This document shows, in pieces, positions 35,793-50,221 of a stretch of DNA of 64,000 nucleotides. The notes under the pieces were generated by a model. It was not told where the DNA came from. It searched no databases and saw only the letters and a list, made by a program, of their open reading frames with translations. The stretch's first letter is position 1. Each line of letters opens with the position of its first letter. Source of the stretch: Viscum album (taxonomy: Eukaryota; Streptophyta; Magnoliopsida; Santalales; Viscaceae); assembly GCA_963277665.1 (NCBI GenBank), contig OY728119.1, forward strand, positions 312,934,206 through 312,998,205. The letters run 5' to 3'. A program made the translations under genes and the position numbers.

Positions 35793-36209
35793 ATGGTTTC
35801 TAGTAGAAGGAATGATAACTCCAACAATACGCATGACCCAAATAGTAAGAAGGATCATATCTTTAATGTTATTAATCCAAAATTTAGATAGGAAATAGTC
35901 ACCCATGTATTATCATCATATTAAGAAATAGTATCATGTGTTAATAAGATAAGTAATGAATTTTATGAGTCCTATGGGTTTGATGGGAAGCCAGAGAATA
36001 AATATATGGTAGAGAGAAATATGGATAAAGGGAAGAAGGGAGAGAAGGATTTTCCCATATGTGATTGCTGTGGAAAGAATCACCTTGGTAAATTCTTGAA
36101 GGGAATGAAAGTTTTTTTATATGTGTGGAGGAAAAAGGACACCAAGTACGTGATTACAAGGGTAATGAAAAGGTTTCAAATGTACAATGATTCATCTGCA
36201 ATGAGTTAG
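35793..36209 (+). pseudogene. gag: gag remnant of element D
   Basis: ATG 35793 (MVSSRRNDN) aligns with the gag start of C and E. After about 35 codons the frame meets stops, yet the same frame later gives a basic stretch GKKGEKDFPICDCCGKNH. This corresponds to the first zinc-knuckle region of element C (CSKCGKKH). Most of the gag core is missing by internal deletion. Stop codon at 36207-36209. Confidence 0.55.
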
Positions 36210-37664
36210 GAAACTACGCAAATCAATGTCCCAATCATCAGAGTATACCCCAAATGATACTATTAGATAATAATAAAGTTATGATAATACTGAAGATGAA
36301 GAGGAATAATTAGTGTTCTAATATTTTTATTGATGAATTATATAAATTGACTATTGTATCAACGATGTACTTGTTAAATTAATTACGGAAATAAATAATG
36401 ACTGTATTGTAGTACTATTTCATTGATGATTTAAGATTATATGTTACTATAAAAAGTGTCTCAAGAGTAGGTTATGATTTTTGGAAACTACATGGTCAAA
36501 GGAATGATAACCCTTGATATGGTACTAATACAATGGTAGTGATTTATGAATAAGAGATGGTTGATCTGGATAAATTATATTGGATATTCTTGACCACCTT
36601 GGAACCGATTAATGGTTTTTTTATTCCATCGTTGGTGGAATATTAAAAAATTGTTGGATATAAGGAATATATCAAGTATTATATAAGTAATAAGGTAGAA
36701 TGAATGTAATTAATAAGGTTTTATAGTAATTCAGGGTGTTACCATGTTTTAAGAGAATACATGATGAAGTTACTCACATGTTATTATGTAGAAAAATGAT
36801 ATCTTCATTATGTTTTTTTGACCTTATAATTTTTTGGACTATGTGTTTGGACTCAAGTATTTTAGATAAGTCTAAAGGATGGAATGGATTATGTTGGAAA
36901 TTGGATACAAGGGGTTAAGGTTAAAAAAATTCAAAAGATTATTATTGGATTGTTTTTATAAAAAAGAACACCCAAAGGTCGAGAAACAACCTGTCACGTC
37001 TAGCAAGGCAGTGAGACTTGAACCCGCAACTGAAGGGTGACAAGGGTGCATCACCTAACACTAGCCTATGTGATGTCCTGGTTTTTATAATGTAGATTTT
37101 ATATATGATCTGATAGATTAATTCTAAATTTATTTTTTTAAATGCTATATGATTAGGATAAATAGAATATTTATGATTTCTATTATCTTTTCAAGTGAAA
37201 TATGAGTTTGTGGTAGAAATTAGTTAAAGGATGGATCTCTATTTTTCTCGTATATTTTTTATTATTCAATATGAAATTAATTCTTGAAATTTATGGAAAG
37301 GATGTTAAAAAAGGGTTATCCTAATACCTTAAGTTTTGATGAACCTGTAATATTTTAGGTCATAAAAAATTTATGGCTTGGATGATGTCAATTTTTTATT
37401 TATTATTCACTTGTTTGTGATTGATAACCTCAATCAATCCCAATTAATATTTACATTTTTCCTCCAATTTTGTGCCTCAAATTTCCACCAATGTTCTTCT
37501 ATAAAAATCCTAATTTGGTGGTGAATTTTTTATTTCCGTTTCCATCTTATTAAGACTAAATTTTTTTAACCCTATTTCTGATGTGGGTTTTCCACAATGT
37601 TATTTTCTATTTTTAACCTTTTATTTTCGAAGAACAATTTCAAATTGTGATGAAATAATTTTTT
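36210..37664 (+). other. Decayed core of element D without recognisable pol
   Basis: This is AT-rich DNA in which I recognise no protease, RT, RNase H or integrase motif. The one structured segment is the SINE-like sequence at 36955-37080. Confidence 0.5.
36955..37080 (-). mobile_element. Candidate tRNA-derived SINE
   Basis: The minus strand carries an A-box-like TAGGCTAGTGTTAGG (37068-37054) and a near-perfect B box GGTTCAAGTC (37024-37015) at tRNA-like spacing, followed after about 50 bp by a T-run (GTTCTTTTTT near 36960). That order fits plant SINEs with a T-rich tail. The GC content is higher than in the flanks. I did not identify target-site duplications. Confidence 0.5.
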
Positions 37665-37678
37665 GAAGGGGGGGAGAA
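37665..37678 (+). other. Polypurine tract of element D
   Basis: A purine run, GAAGGGGGGGAGAA, directly precedes the 3' LTR start TATAACACCC. Confidence 0.75.
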
Positions 37679-40600
37679 TATAACACCCTATGATTTCATA
37701 GTATGTTATCTATTTAATGTAATTCAATAGCTTGAGCTACATGCAACACCGATTTCGAGCACACCACGACTTACAAAACATTCCATTAAAAATGTAGTTA
37801 TAAATAACATTAACTTAATATTGAATTTTATATAATTCGTATAATTTTAAAATTAATATTAGTTTTCTATTATACATTTTATAAGTAAAAATTCAATTTT
37901 TCAGATAAAATAAGTATTTTCAAAAAAATGTAATTTTACCACCTTTTAATGGAGAACCCTTTTGAAATCTAATGTTTGAAACTTCTATATTAAATTTGAC
38001 AAAATAAAATTCTTCTTTAGAAGTGGGACATAAAAATTTATTCTGGATAAATCTTTTGTGTTTTTATGATAACTTTCAAATTTTGATAGAGAGTGAAAGA
38101 TACTAAATTTTAATTGAAAACAACCTTTTCAATAAAAATAATATGTAGTGTTAAGTTATAAATTTGAATGTTTTATAAGTATACTTAGATTATAATTTTA
38201 ATATTGAATCCAATATTAGTTATTGGATGTAATTTCACATCTAAATTGGACATAAACTCATATCAATATTTTTATAGTTTTTAATTCTAAAAACCCCGTT
38301 TCTAGTTTGGGAATAAGGAATTAATTTTAAATTAATTAACGAAACCCCTATGTTTTTAATTTTGTAAAATAGACATTATTTTTGAATTTGGGATACAAAA
38401 ATTATCTTTGGGTGTATTTTTGGTAATTTTCTTGAAATCATTAAATTTTTTATGGACAGTGAAAAACATTGTGTTATTGTTTCAAACTGACTATTTATAA
38501 AATAATTATTGTTTTAATTTAAATTTATTTTAGGTAAAAATAGATACATAATACCTATATATGTTCAATGTAATTCATTTGATTCATTTTATATGAAAAT
38601 TAGTTGTATAAAATTTTAGTGAACATTTTAACCTCTTTTACCCACCTTTTTGGCACATTTGAAAATTTGCATAATCCAAAATTTTACCGCTTCTGTGAAT
38701 TGAATTTTAAAAATCCGAGAGACACAGTTTACATCAGTAATTAAAATGTGGTTCAATAGGATAAAAATAATTTTTAGTGAACATTGACTTTTGGATTTTA
38801 TTTACCACAGTTAAAACTAAATAGGGTAATTAAAGGTAAAAATGATATTATAATGACCCTAACACATATATTAAATCTTTTGGATAAGTATATTTCGACC
38901 AAAATCAAACATAAGAATAAAATATTATCATATTTGATCAACTTGGATTAGATTATAACATTTTTTATTATTTTATTTAAAGAAGAGTTAAAAGTGTTAA
39001 ATTAAAATTCTCATAACTAAAATATTTTTAATATACTGTTATGCATAAAATAAATTCTACTATAAATATTAATTAGAAATATAAAAATATTTCCTAAATA
39101 ATGTCTATTTTTTTATAATTTCTAAGCATTAAATAATTAAATTTATTTATGATAGAATGATGATGCAATAATTACATTATTAATTAAAGATTAGAAGAAT
39201 TGAATTTATAAATGTCCAAAAAAATGTAAATTGAGACCTTTGATGCATTACAATAATTTTATTTGTTAATATGAAATGTTAGGATTGATTTAATCTTTTT
39301 TTGAGTAATCAAGTTTTTATGACTTTCACAAAAACCAAATACTAAATATTGTCAAAATTGACATAAATGAGTTTTTAAAACAAATACTATATTACTAATT
39401 AACATAATATTCATAAAAATATAAGGATCATCCAATGGACTTATAAAAGGTTATATAAGTCAATAATGAACCACTTGAGTTTATATTGTATTTTTATTGT
39501 AATTTGGTTAACTATTTATAATAATAATACAAGAATACATGATAAAAGTTAAACTATTTTACTAAGAGTTAAATCTAAATAAAAAGGTCAATATGGTTAC
39601 CAAAACATGTCTAAAACCTATTGGTTAAGAGGATTTATACCCATAACCACCTTATCCTCGAAATAAATCCATTTTTATCCATTATAAACAGAAAAATATT
39701 TTATAAAAAAATAATATTTCAAACTTTTCCTAAAGTGACCCTCACTGCTCTTAGAAAAGGGTACATCATCTTCCCTCAAAATCACACCTCCAAATCCATT
39801 TGAATCAGTCGAAAACTGCTCCAATATCCTCCCAAATACCCTAAATTAAACCTAGTGGCCTTAATTTGATCTTAATGCCAACCTAAGGAGCCCTTTGGTT
39901 GAAATCAAAAGGAAGCACCTAAAGAAGAGGTAATAATTTCATCACCTCTTTCGAAGTACTTTTCTCCATCTAATTCATCTTTCTTTGTTGTTTCCATAAT
40001 AAAATATTAACTCTAGTACATTATACATACCATGATGTTATTATAAATATTTTACAACCATATTAATTATTCTATCCATCCTATGAATTAAAAGGTCACA
40101 ATATGTGCGTACGTACGGCTTACCGTCTCCACATCGTGATGTAGTTTGTTATTCAACACTTCATTATTTGTATGGGTATAATAATGAGTATAATTGATGT
40201 AAATAATAAATATCACATGTTAATGATTTTATATATATATATTATATACTATCCAATTACATACGATTTTTCCATCAATGGAATGATATTGTCGCACATG
40301 TGTACGTATGGATTACCGTTTCCCTGAACTCGATGAGATTCATTCTCCATCGTAACCATTAAAGAATAATTTTAATGTGATGATTAAAATTAAATTATAA
40401 GAACATAATATCTTAAAGTATATGAAACAAATAGATATTATCCATAACATACATGACCTATGTAACAAAAAATATAAAGTAAAACAAATCAGTTAACACT
40501 CGAAAAAATGATACCACTGAAATATTATTAACAAAGCAATAATATAAGATCATATATGATATAATATTTATCTATTTAGTTTTTTTATAATTTAAAAATA

Positions 40601-41942
40601 ATGGTTTAAAAATTATATAGGAGTTTAACTTACCTACGACCAAGGAAACGTACAAGGTAAGGATTAATTTTACAATCTCTTTATTATCCGAGGTTGTTTA
40701 TAAATAAGTATCTACTAGGATATCTTTATCATCCACATCCGTGTTTCTGAAAAATGTATTTCCAAATTTTTTTACTATTTACTAAACAATGGGTTAAATT
40801 AATTTATAACCTTGCTTGAATTTTTATATATATTTTTTAAAGGAATATTTCCGTTGTTATCCAAACAAGGTACTTTATGACCTTTCAAAAAATTAATGTA
40901 AGAATGTTTTTATCTTATATGGTGTGTGCAACTACTTTCTACCATTATAAAACCTTCTATGATTTACGTACATGCTTATAAGAATATTTTCAAAATTAAT
41001 GTTTTATTTTTATAATAATGCGACTTTTAAAGATTTCAAAATAAAAGATATATTTCTCTCAAATAGTATTGATTTCACTTATGTCATCATCCTTTGATGA
41101 ATTTTAAACTTATTTTAAGTTAATTATTATTATACGATATTCTATATTGTATTGAAGCTTTTGTGATATGTTTGAATATGGATGTGTTATTTTTATACCA
41201 TTCATGGTTTATGGTTACAGTTTTAACATTTTATATGATAGTTTTAATATGAATGTTTATGTTATGTTTAACCCTTTTCATATGAGGAATGCATTGGACT
41301 TATTAAGTGACGTGTGGAGCCCACTATAGCTCCTCGTTGAATCGTTATGTCTCATGAGACAAACTAGTGTCTTAGAATAAGGCCTTGACAAAATCTTCTT
41401 TGTAGTTTTGGAACGAGGCCTTGACTATGTGGTTATGATGTCCGACATTATGCATTCCATCATTTTGAAATTAGCTATTGATATTAAATTTAATTATTCA
41501 CCTAATAGAATATCCATGTGAATAAGTAAATGTAATTATTTATTTATATTTTCCATACTATGATGAAGTTTAATTTTAAAAGGATTATGTTTTAGTGTTA
41601 TACATTTCCTTAAATGTTTATTCTTATCTATTAATGTTTGCATTAAATTGTTATCCTTACTGAGAATCTTTGATCACTCCTTTCTTATGTTTGATTTTTC
41701 CTAGGATACAAATAATTATATTATGATTTACATGTAGGAATAGGCTAAGGTATATGAGTGTGTTAAAAAAGGGTCACATTTTTTTTTGTTTTTTCATTTA
41801 ATAATTTAATGTCAAACTTATGTATGTATCTAGTCTTCCAAGGCTACTAAACTAATCGGTATTTTGAACATGATATCTTGTGATCATGAAAAGGTTATGT
41901 AATAATTCACAGACTCTGGGTAACTTGGTTCACTATGTTACA
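37679..41942 (+). repeat. 3' LTR of element D (4.26 kb)
   Basis: It begins TATAACACCCTATG (TG mutated to TA) after the polypurine tract and ends CACTATGTTACA. It contains a degenerate TATA (TTAGAAAAGG, 39751), a donor-like AGAGGTAAT (39927-39935), paired palindromic motifs (40095-40130, 40291-40323) and an acceptor-like TTTTTCCTAG (41695-41704). Confidence 0.8.
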
Positions 41943-42466
41943 TGTAATACTTCGTCCATTTTATACATGGTTTATATGATTTCTGGTATTTATAGCTAAA
42001 CCCTTTCTTATGTATGTCCCCAGGTTATCTCTTTTAGTTTTAAGAGACATGTAAAATTATAAAAATGTTATGGATGTTTTCAATAATGCAGATGTACCCT
42101 ATATTTTTAATTATTATGTAATGTACCTAAATACCTAATGATACTTGACTTCTCGATCTTCTGGGTTGTAATATGTGTATTATTATGAAATTAATCATGA
42201 AGTAATGTGTAATTAAGATAATGGTTGTCATATTGAAAGCTTTAGTAACCAAGAAAATCATAATTGGTAATCTCTTGTACCATACATGTTTGGTTATCTC
42301 TAGAATCCCAAATAAAGGTTTAACATCAATTTAGAGAAACCACAAAAAATGGAAAATGATTATAGTACATGGAATCCATATATGAATTAAAATAATAATC
42401 TCAACCTCAACATATGTCAATTTATTACTTTATTATATTATTCATTATCCTTATAAAACATTATAT
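41943..42466. other. AT-rich flank without recognised features
   Basis: I see no ORF, repeat or LTR motif that I can support here. The first bases, TGTAA, would be the right target-site duplicate of element D. Confidence 0.4.
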
Positions 42467-45400
42467 TCTACAATACCCCAAGAGATTGGAATATATTTTT
42501 ATCTAACTTAATAAACATTTCAATACATTGTTTCACATGAAAAAAAACTAAAAAAATCCCAAGATATTAGTTGAATATTATTAAGAAAATAATAAGAATA
42601 ATTGAACCTTTAGTTAATAAAATTATATTATTTTAAAAAAATTATTACATATAGAGGAAAAATAATTAATATGATTTAATATAAGAACATATTTCTCTTT
42701 CTCAAAAAAGTTCTTTTTATAGTGTGATTTGTTTTTTTCTAGTAAATTAAATTTACCACTTTTAAAATATTTTTTGGTAATAACTAAAATATAAACTTTA
42801 TATAAATTATTAATTTATTGGAAACAAGTATTTAGAACACTTAAAAACATTATTTATCATTATAATAAATTTTACGTTATATTTGTTATTCTCATTTTAA
42901 TTTTAATTATAAATTTTATAACATTAATTTTTGAAAATTAACTTCATTTTAAAATTAATAATGTTAAAATTAAAAAAGGATTAATTTTTGTTTTATTTTA
43001 AAATGTTGAATTTTTGATGAAAAGTGAAAAATTAATTTTTTATTAATACCGTAGAATTTCAATTTTATCATTATCCAAGAATGGCTAATTTTTTTAAAAA
43101 AATTTATTCATGGCCAATTATTTATTAAAGTAAAAAAATAATTCATTTAAAAATACAATTTTGTACTTATAAAACCCATGTTAAATATTTTGGAAACATA
43201 CGAATCATTTTACTATAATAAAATATATTTTTCTCATATTATTTTAACTAATATCCAAATGGTGAAATTATATTTTTTAATTTTTAAAGACAGATAAATA
43301 TTATTTGTTTAATAATAAAACAATTAATTTATATAAATCAATAATATTAATAATTATTTCTTAATGATAATATTTAAGTACAAAAATACATCTTTTCTAA
43401 AAATAGTTTTTATACATTTTGTGCACTTACATTAAAATTAGTTTTTATCACCCATATAAATTATATCAAAATAATTAGAATTCATATTTTAAATAATTAG
43501 GATCAAATTATTTAATAATCAAATTTTTTATTTTTTTCACTAAAATTAAATTACTTAGATAAAAATTAGTATCCAAATGAAAAAAATATAAAAGTGAAAA
43601 ATATATTAGTAAAATATTTTAAAAACATTACATGAAAGTTTTAAAATATATGGTTAATTATTTATTATCTTTATCCCTTACCCCACTCTATAATTTCCAT
43701 TATTGGATCCGCATGGCCATTTAATAGTGACTTTTCATTTTATATTATTACTAATATTACACTCCTCTTCCTTATAAAAGAATGCATCACCACCTAACAT
43801 CTCCTCACACCACAAGCATATAGAATCAACTAAAATCTAACCAAATAACTTATAAAAACCCCATGAAATGTATTAGTGGTTTTATATTTCACAAATTACC
43901 ACCTCTTAAAGCCTTAATCCATTTTTTAAAGGAGCACTTCAAAGGGGTAAGGAAAAATTGTGAATTACTCCTCTTTCATGTCTTTTCCTTTTTTTCTCAT
44001 ACTTCTTATAAATAGAATAAACCAATATTGAAATAATTAAATAATTATATTAATTATACATAATTTTTATTAGGTTTAAGGGTTAAACATTTTCGATCTT
44101 CTTCCCAATCATTTAAAAAATTAAAACATCACTTGCATTAAATGCAGATTACCGCCTCAAAAAGTGATGCATTCCATTTTTCATAATTACCTTGAATGTA
44201 TTGTTAAAAATATCATTTGATAGATTAATATTATATTTATAATATTATTAATATTAATAAATTAAAAACCATTTCCTATCCTCTTATTGTTGTATGTAAA
44301 TTAATGTGTCACCTAAGAATATGTGTTGACAACCGACTCCACAAAAGTGACACAATTAATTTTTCATCTAGTTATTTATCAATTATAAAAATAAATTAAA
44401 ATATATTTCTCTTCATTAAAATCATCTAAATAATAGCATTATTATACTTTAATAATTAAATTATGTCAAAATAATCACTTGCTTAACCATACACACCCAT
44501 AGATTATATCCTTTATCAGTTTTGTTCGGTTTAAACACCTACATAAATAATGATATAAATTTATATCATTGGTAAATTTTGAAACATAACTATTTGTTTT
44601 AATATAATTTAATTATAAAATAAATTTTGGTTTAATGTTCAGGAATTTTTATCTTAATATTTAACTTGTTTAAAAATTTACCACCTTTTTTATTTTAAAT
44701 TACTGATACAAATTCATCACTAAATTCATCTTGATGAATCAAAAAAAGAATACGTATGAAATTAAATAAAAATATTATAAATACATCTAAAATATATATT
44801 AATATATATATAAGGATATTATAATTATTAGATTTGAATAAATAAACATGAATAAACACCACCATTACAACACTAACACTAAATAAATAATCAAAGCTAA
44901 TAACTTCCATTGATGAATATAAATTTTAACAAAATAATATATTTGTAATAAATAGTTATAAATTATATAGGTTATAGGTATTAATAAGGTCCTTAATAGT
45001 TGATTAAGGAATATGTTGTTTTATATAAGGGGGTAGATCACATTCAGCTAAGTGGGATTAAATTTAAGGGGTTTACTTAACTTAATTTTAATTCCATTAG
45101 TTATGATTGTTCTTAAAGAAATATATAATTATATGTTAGGAATGGTTTTACCTATTAACTTTTTATGTTTAGTTTCCTCTTTATTTTCAAGTTATTTACA
45201 GTATATTTAATGTATTATTATGTTCATAAGGTATTTTCATCTAAATTTTCATTCTTCGAGACAAAAGCCATATTTATGAGTTGTTTTGTCTTGTTTGATG
45301 TATATAATTACCTATCAGTTAATTTTATCTTACGTTTCAGGAAATTGGTTCTATTTATAAATATTTCTCTATTTCTATTTCTACAGTTTTGGATTCCATT

Positions 45401-47297
45401 TATTTTCACATAATAAGAGATTCTGTTAACTCAAAATTCCTTTCTTTAAGTTATAATGTTCCATCTGGGAATTTTTTAATTCTATTATTTGTTTACTCAA
45501 CCCTAATATTTTATTTAAAACATTACATTTCTCTCTAGGAAAAATTACTCTTTTATTTAGAGTTTTTTTTTCAATTAATTTCTTCCCCATAATAGCATGT
45601 CATTATTATGAATAATTCCCATTTCTTTAAAAATATTTCATTTCCAGGTCTATAATTAATCTTACCACTAATGTTCTAATTTTTTGAAACTTAATTAAGT
45701 GTTATCTCATGTGTAATTAATATTTCCTATTTTATTTTTTCCAAAACGATGTTTTAATACTATTTTTGTTATATGGGTTTTCAATAATGGTATTTCAAAT
45801 TATGAAGCTCAGGTTACAACCTTTTTTAATCACGTGTCTTATCATCCACCCCACAATCCATTTAGGAAATAGTTATTAATTTTAATAATCTATTATATAA
45901 TATTATATTTAAAAGTTTGTTCTTTCAAAAAATTTTACTTAACCATTTTGAAAATGTATTTTTATTGTAACCCATAACTTCTTATTTTTATTATAACATT
46001 AAAAATGTTTTCTAAAATATAATTTTTCCAATTTTCTATATAAACATATTATTTTATTATTATGACCAGTATTCTCAACTATGATTAAATTCTATGTTTT
46101 ACGATGGGTTTCCATATAAAATTATCTCTTAATTGTTTTTGAAAATGTGTTTTTTTCCTTTTTATTGTTCAAAGTGATTTACCCAATGATCTTAGAATGA
46201 AATTTTTGATATATGAAATAATCCTTGATGCTCTTGAAGCTAAACTGGGGATAAGTAACTGTAACACCATCCAAATTCATTATTTGTAAGGATTGTGAAA
46301 TATTTTATGTTTTTTTATGAACCCCATCTAATTCCATGGGTTAATTAAGTGATGTTTGAAATATATATGTTTTCATGTTCTATTTATAGAAATATTCATG
46401 TATGATTATTATAGATAGGTGGGTTCCTATATCATCATATAATTCATTGGTTAATGTTTTATATATCATGATTATAAAAAGGGTACCTGGTTGGTAGCCC
46501 AAGATAGTACATGTGATGTATCCCAATCCCAAGAGGGTATAAGATTTTTATCCCATGCTTAAGAGGGTATATTGGTATTATACCAACCCTAAATGTGTAT
46601 TCCATTTGTTATCCAAAAAAAAATATTGTACATGGGTTTTTAGACCAGGCCCAAGAGGTTTTAATAGTTGTTATAAAAAAACTAATAGGTTACATGTTTT
46701 TTTATCCTGAGACCAATATGTTATGGGAATCTGGGAAAAATTCCTACTATACAGGGTCATTGTTTCATATTCTTTAACTTATGAAACATTTATATGTCAT
46801 ATTCATATATTATACTACAGTGGATAATTTTTATTTTATTATGTTTTTCTACTCATATTTCATGGTACATATTTTTGATCATTTGAGACTACAAGTCATT
46901 AATCTATGACTTATAGATAAATCTAATTGCTCCATGTTCGTTTTAATTCGTTATTTCTCCCATAATAATGTTTTATCATATTATTATGATGTAACACTTG
47001 ATGATATGTTATTATTTTCCCCCTATTGAGTATTTGAGCTCACTCCTTTTTTATATTTTATTTCCCTTGGTTATTAAGATGGGTATAAATTATTATAAGT
47101 CTAGAAGTGTGTCTAATGTGGGTTGATAATAGTGAAATGTTCAAAAGAATCATAAACAAGGGTCTTATGTAGCTGATCCTCAAGCATACTAAACCTAATG
47201 TTCTCATGATTGTGAGATTATTTGGAATATTTAATGTTTAACTTATGAAAATGATGCAAAATAATGGTTTTTTAAGCTTGGGTCACCTTTGGTGGTA
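42467..47297 (+). repeat. Degenerate chromovirus LTR(s), same superfamily as C and D
   Basis: Possible start TACAATACCCCAAGAG at 42467. A TATA-like CTTATAAAAG near 43771 is followed by a leader with GGGGTAAGG near 43948. A diverged version of the palindromic-motif region lies near 44310, a GAGCTCACTCC block near 47036, and an end resembling GGGTCACC...GGTATCAAA near 47290. A second possible LTR start, TGTAACACCATCC, lies at 46261, so this could be two overlapping or nested remnants. Borders are uncertain. Confidence 0.35.
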
Positions 47298-48887
47298 TCA
47301 AATATAGTTTTAAATAATTTTTTTATCAAGATATTCGATATTGTGGGTTTGGGGCCATTTAATGACATGTATTGGAAAATAAAAACCACCTATTGATTTT
47401 TAATTTCTTATGTAATATATGTCTCTGAAACAAATCCTCCTACTGAAACTAATGGATTCTAGTGTTCAAATACCAAATCGTATGTTCTTATATTGTTAAC
47501 CTCATTTCTATTCAAGTATTCTTCTATTTTATCAAAATAGATGCTCATATGTTATATAGAAATATATTCGGTCTTAATAAATATTTTTTTATCTTAGGAA
47601 TGTAATTATCTTGATTAGCTTAATGATAATTAACTAAGATTCACTAAGTCTTTTCCATGATAAATTTTTATATCTAAATTTATCATTGATATATGGTTCT
47701 CATAAAAATCCATATGAATATGTGAAATAATGTATTTATTTGATATAATAAATTATATCTCACCATTAGTCCATGTATTTGACATATGGTTATCTGTTGT
47801 GCTTATATTTTCTAAAAAATATATAAATCAATTATAAAATACTTTCAATATATATTCAAATCCTCATTGATTTCCCTTGCATTAAAATCAAGTCATTGAT
47901 CTTTTTAAGGTAATATTTGTTTAGGAAGAAACATATTTACATTTAAATGATTTATGACTATGTGGGTAGAATATTATTTGAAAATACTTTTTTTAGTACC
48001 TTATACCTTTTACTATGTGTATTTATTTCTTCACTGAGCATTCCTAAAATCCTTTTAAGGAATCACATAAAGTTTATGAATATATATCTATATTATCTTT
48101 ATAATAGTCTATGTGGTGTTTCCAAACTAACTCTAGAATATATGTGGTGTAGCTTTATTTTTCAAGGTTTCATTATCTAAAAGACAATAATTTGTCATTT
48201 CATGATACCGAAACGTTTTATCTCATAAGAGTATAAAATATCTATTTGGTATATAATTAACAACTACATTTAATTTTACATGAAAAAATTATCTTTCTAT
48301 AATGGGTATAGGTCGTATATTTTTATATTCATCATTCATTGTCGATTTCGGATATATGTAATTCAAGTACTACAAAACTATTAATTTTGTTTGAAAATAC
48401 ATAAAAAAATTCATTTCATACATGAAATAACGACTCATGGTGTCTAGATTGACATTCAGATAAATGCTTTGATAACACATAACACAAAATAATAAATTTA
48501 TCAAAATCAATAGACATAATAATATGATTTTTTTGCTTCTCTTTACTAACATAGTAATCAAAATTTCTCATCTACTTAAAGAATTCATCTTATTCTTAAA
48601 ATGATTATAAACTTACTTGGTTCCTATATTTGTATAAAAATATGTGAATTTCATAATGAATTTAATAAACAAGAACAAAGATAGAAATATTACTTGAAAT
48701 AATTAATATAACTAATGTAAATGATTTTTTCTCTTCGATACATTAAAGTTCCAATTCAAATGTAATTTCTTGACACAAGAGAAGAATATGACATATTTTC
48801 ACCACAACACCTTTGAATATTTTTTCTTTTGGAAATATGTTGTAAATAATTAATCTAATTAGAAATGTTTATTATATTTTAAACATT
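47298..48887. other. AT-rich stretch without recognised features
   Basis: Only short ORFs of AT-biased composition occur here. Nothing can be supported as a gene. Confidence 0.35.
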
Positions 48888-50221
48888 TTATTTCCCAAAA
48901 TTTTCTATAAGGTATGAAGATCCAGGTTTCAAAAATTCCCTCCCTTTTTGGAAAATCGTACTCAAATTATTCTTGAGTGGATTCTCCATACAGTTCACCC
49001 TATAATATTTAATTAATAATGAGTTCATGGGTGGTAAGGATGATTCCACAAGATTAATATATAATTTATTATCTAAATATAATCCAATATTTTATAAATA
49101 ATCTATAAAATTCATCATTATAAAGACTATATCACTATATAGGTACCCTTTCTCTAGTTTTTAATCATTTATTATAGAGGCAATATCATTTATCTTAATT
49201 CTATCATTATCTTTTTATAGAAAAATGAGATTATTATTCTTTGTGTAAGAATCCATGTCCATATTTAGTATCATCATCTCTCCAGGTATAGCTGATAGGA
49301 ATATGAAAAAAACATAACAAAGATCCTCTATGAATATCTCTTCACAATCCTCTTCACCTGTGCCCACATGGTGTGCCGACTGACGTAGATGCCGAGATTC
49401 CTGTTCAAAGAATTTTTTCTCTTATTTTAGTGTATTATGAAAACAACTGGACCAATCATGGAATTTTTTACTAGTGAGGACATTGTCTAATTCCATGAAG
49501 GATCATAGTATTCCCCTGGTTTCACTTTTTATTTTCTAAAATATTTAAAATCATATTTTAGTACTTTATCATTATTACTTAGTGTGATGTAACACATTAT
49601 ATTTTATTATTCTCTTAATATATTATCAAATCCAAATATCCCTTACTAATGGATTCAAAGTACCATATTGTATGGATTTTCAATGGAAATGATTTGTATT
49701 TATTCTCATAACCAGTAATTGGTCTATATAAATTACTAAAAATAATGTAGGTAGGCAGTCATATCAACTACATGACTTAGATGTTCCTTGATCTGTTGAG
49801 TAGAATCCTCAATACCAAAATCTCTATTGATATTTTCTTAACTTTTTCCTCTAAATTATATTTAGTTAACTTTGATATTTACATTTCATTACAATTTTAA
49901 TAGTTCAATGTTTTATCATTGTTAGGACTCACCAATAATTGAATGTGTCCTTAAATTTTTCTCGAAAAACATTTTTATTATAGGTTCATCATAAATCAAA
50001 AGATGGAAAAAATTTACAACTTATTATTTACTTATGATATTTTGTTTATATTGATAGTTAAATAACTAATAATTATCTTTCCACAATGGGTATGAGCCTT
50101 ATATTTGTAGTATTCATGTAATTTCATTTAATATAGGGTATTTTTTATACTATAAAATAAACACTACAAAACGTAAATTAATAAGTAACTATAAACTAGA
50201 ATAAATAAAATAAAAAAGTTA

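Larger units (their letters stand above)
34220..41942 (+). mobile_element. Element D: chromovirus-derived element with large internal deletion
   Basis: Plus-strand order is a 5' LTR fragment (34220-35292, its beginning displaced by C), PBS, a 2.4-kb core with gag scraps only, a polypurine tract, and a full 3' LTR (37679-41942). No RT or integrase motif is visible. Its LTR is homologous to those of C and F but clearly diverged, and its own two LTR copies also differ a lot by eye, so it is old. Confidence 0.8.

Noticed and set aside
44695..48561. Hydrophobic ORFs near 44.7-44.9, 45.2-45.4, 47.9-48.2 and 48.4-48.6 kb resembling membrane proteins
   Set aside because: They are rich in Phe, Leu, Ile and Tyr simply because the DNA is AT-rich. 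There is no motif or homologous copy, and some lie in a probable LTR.
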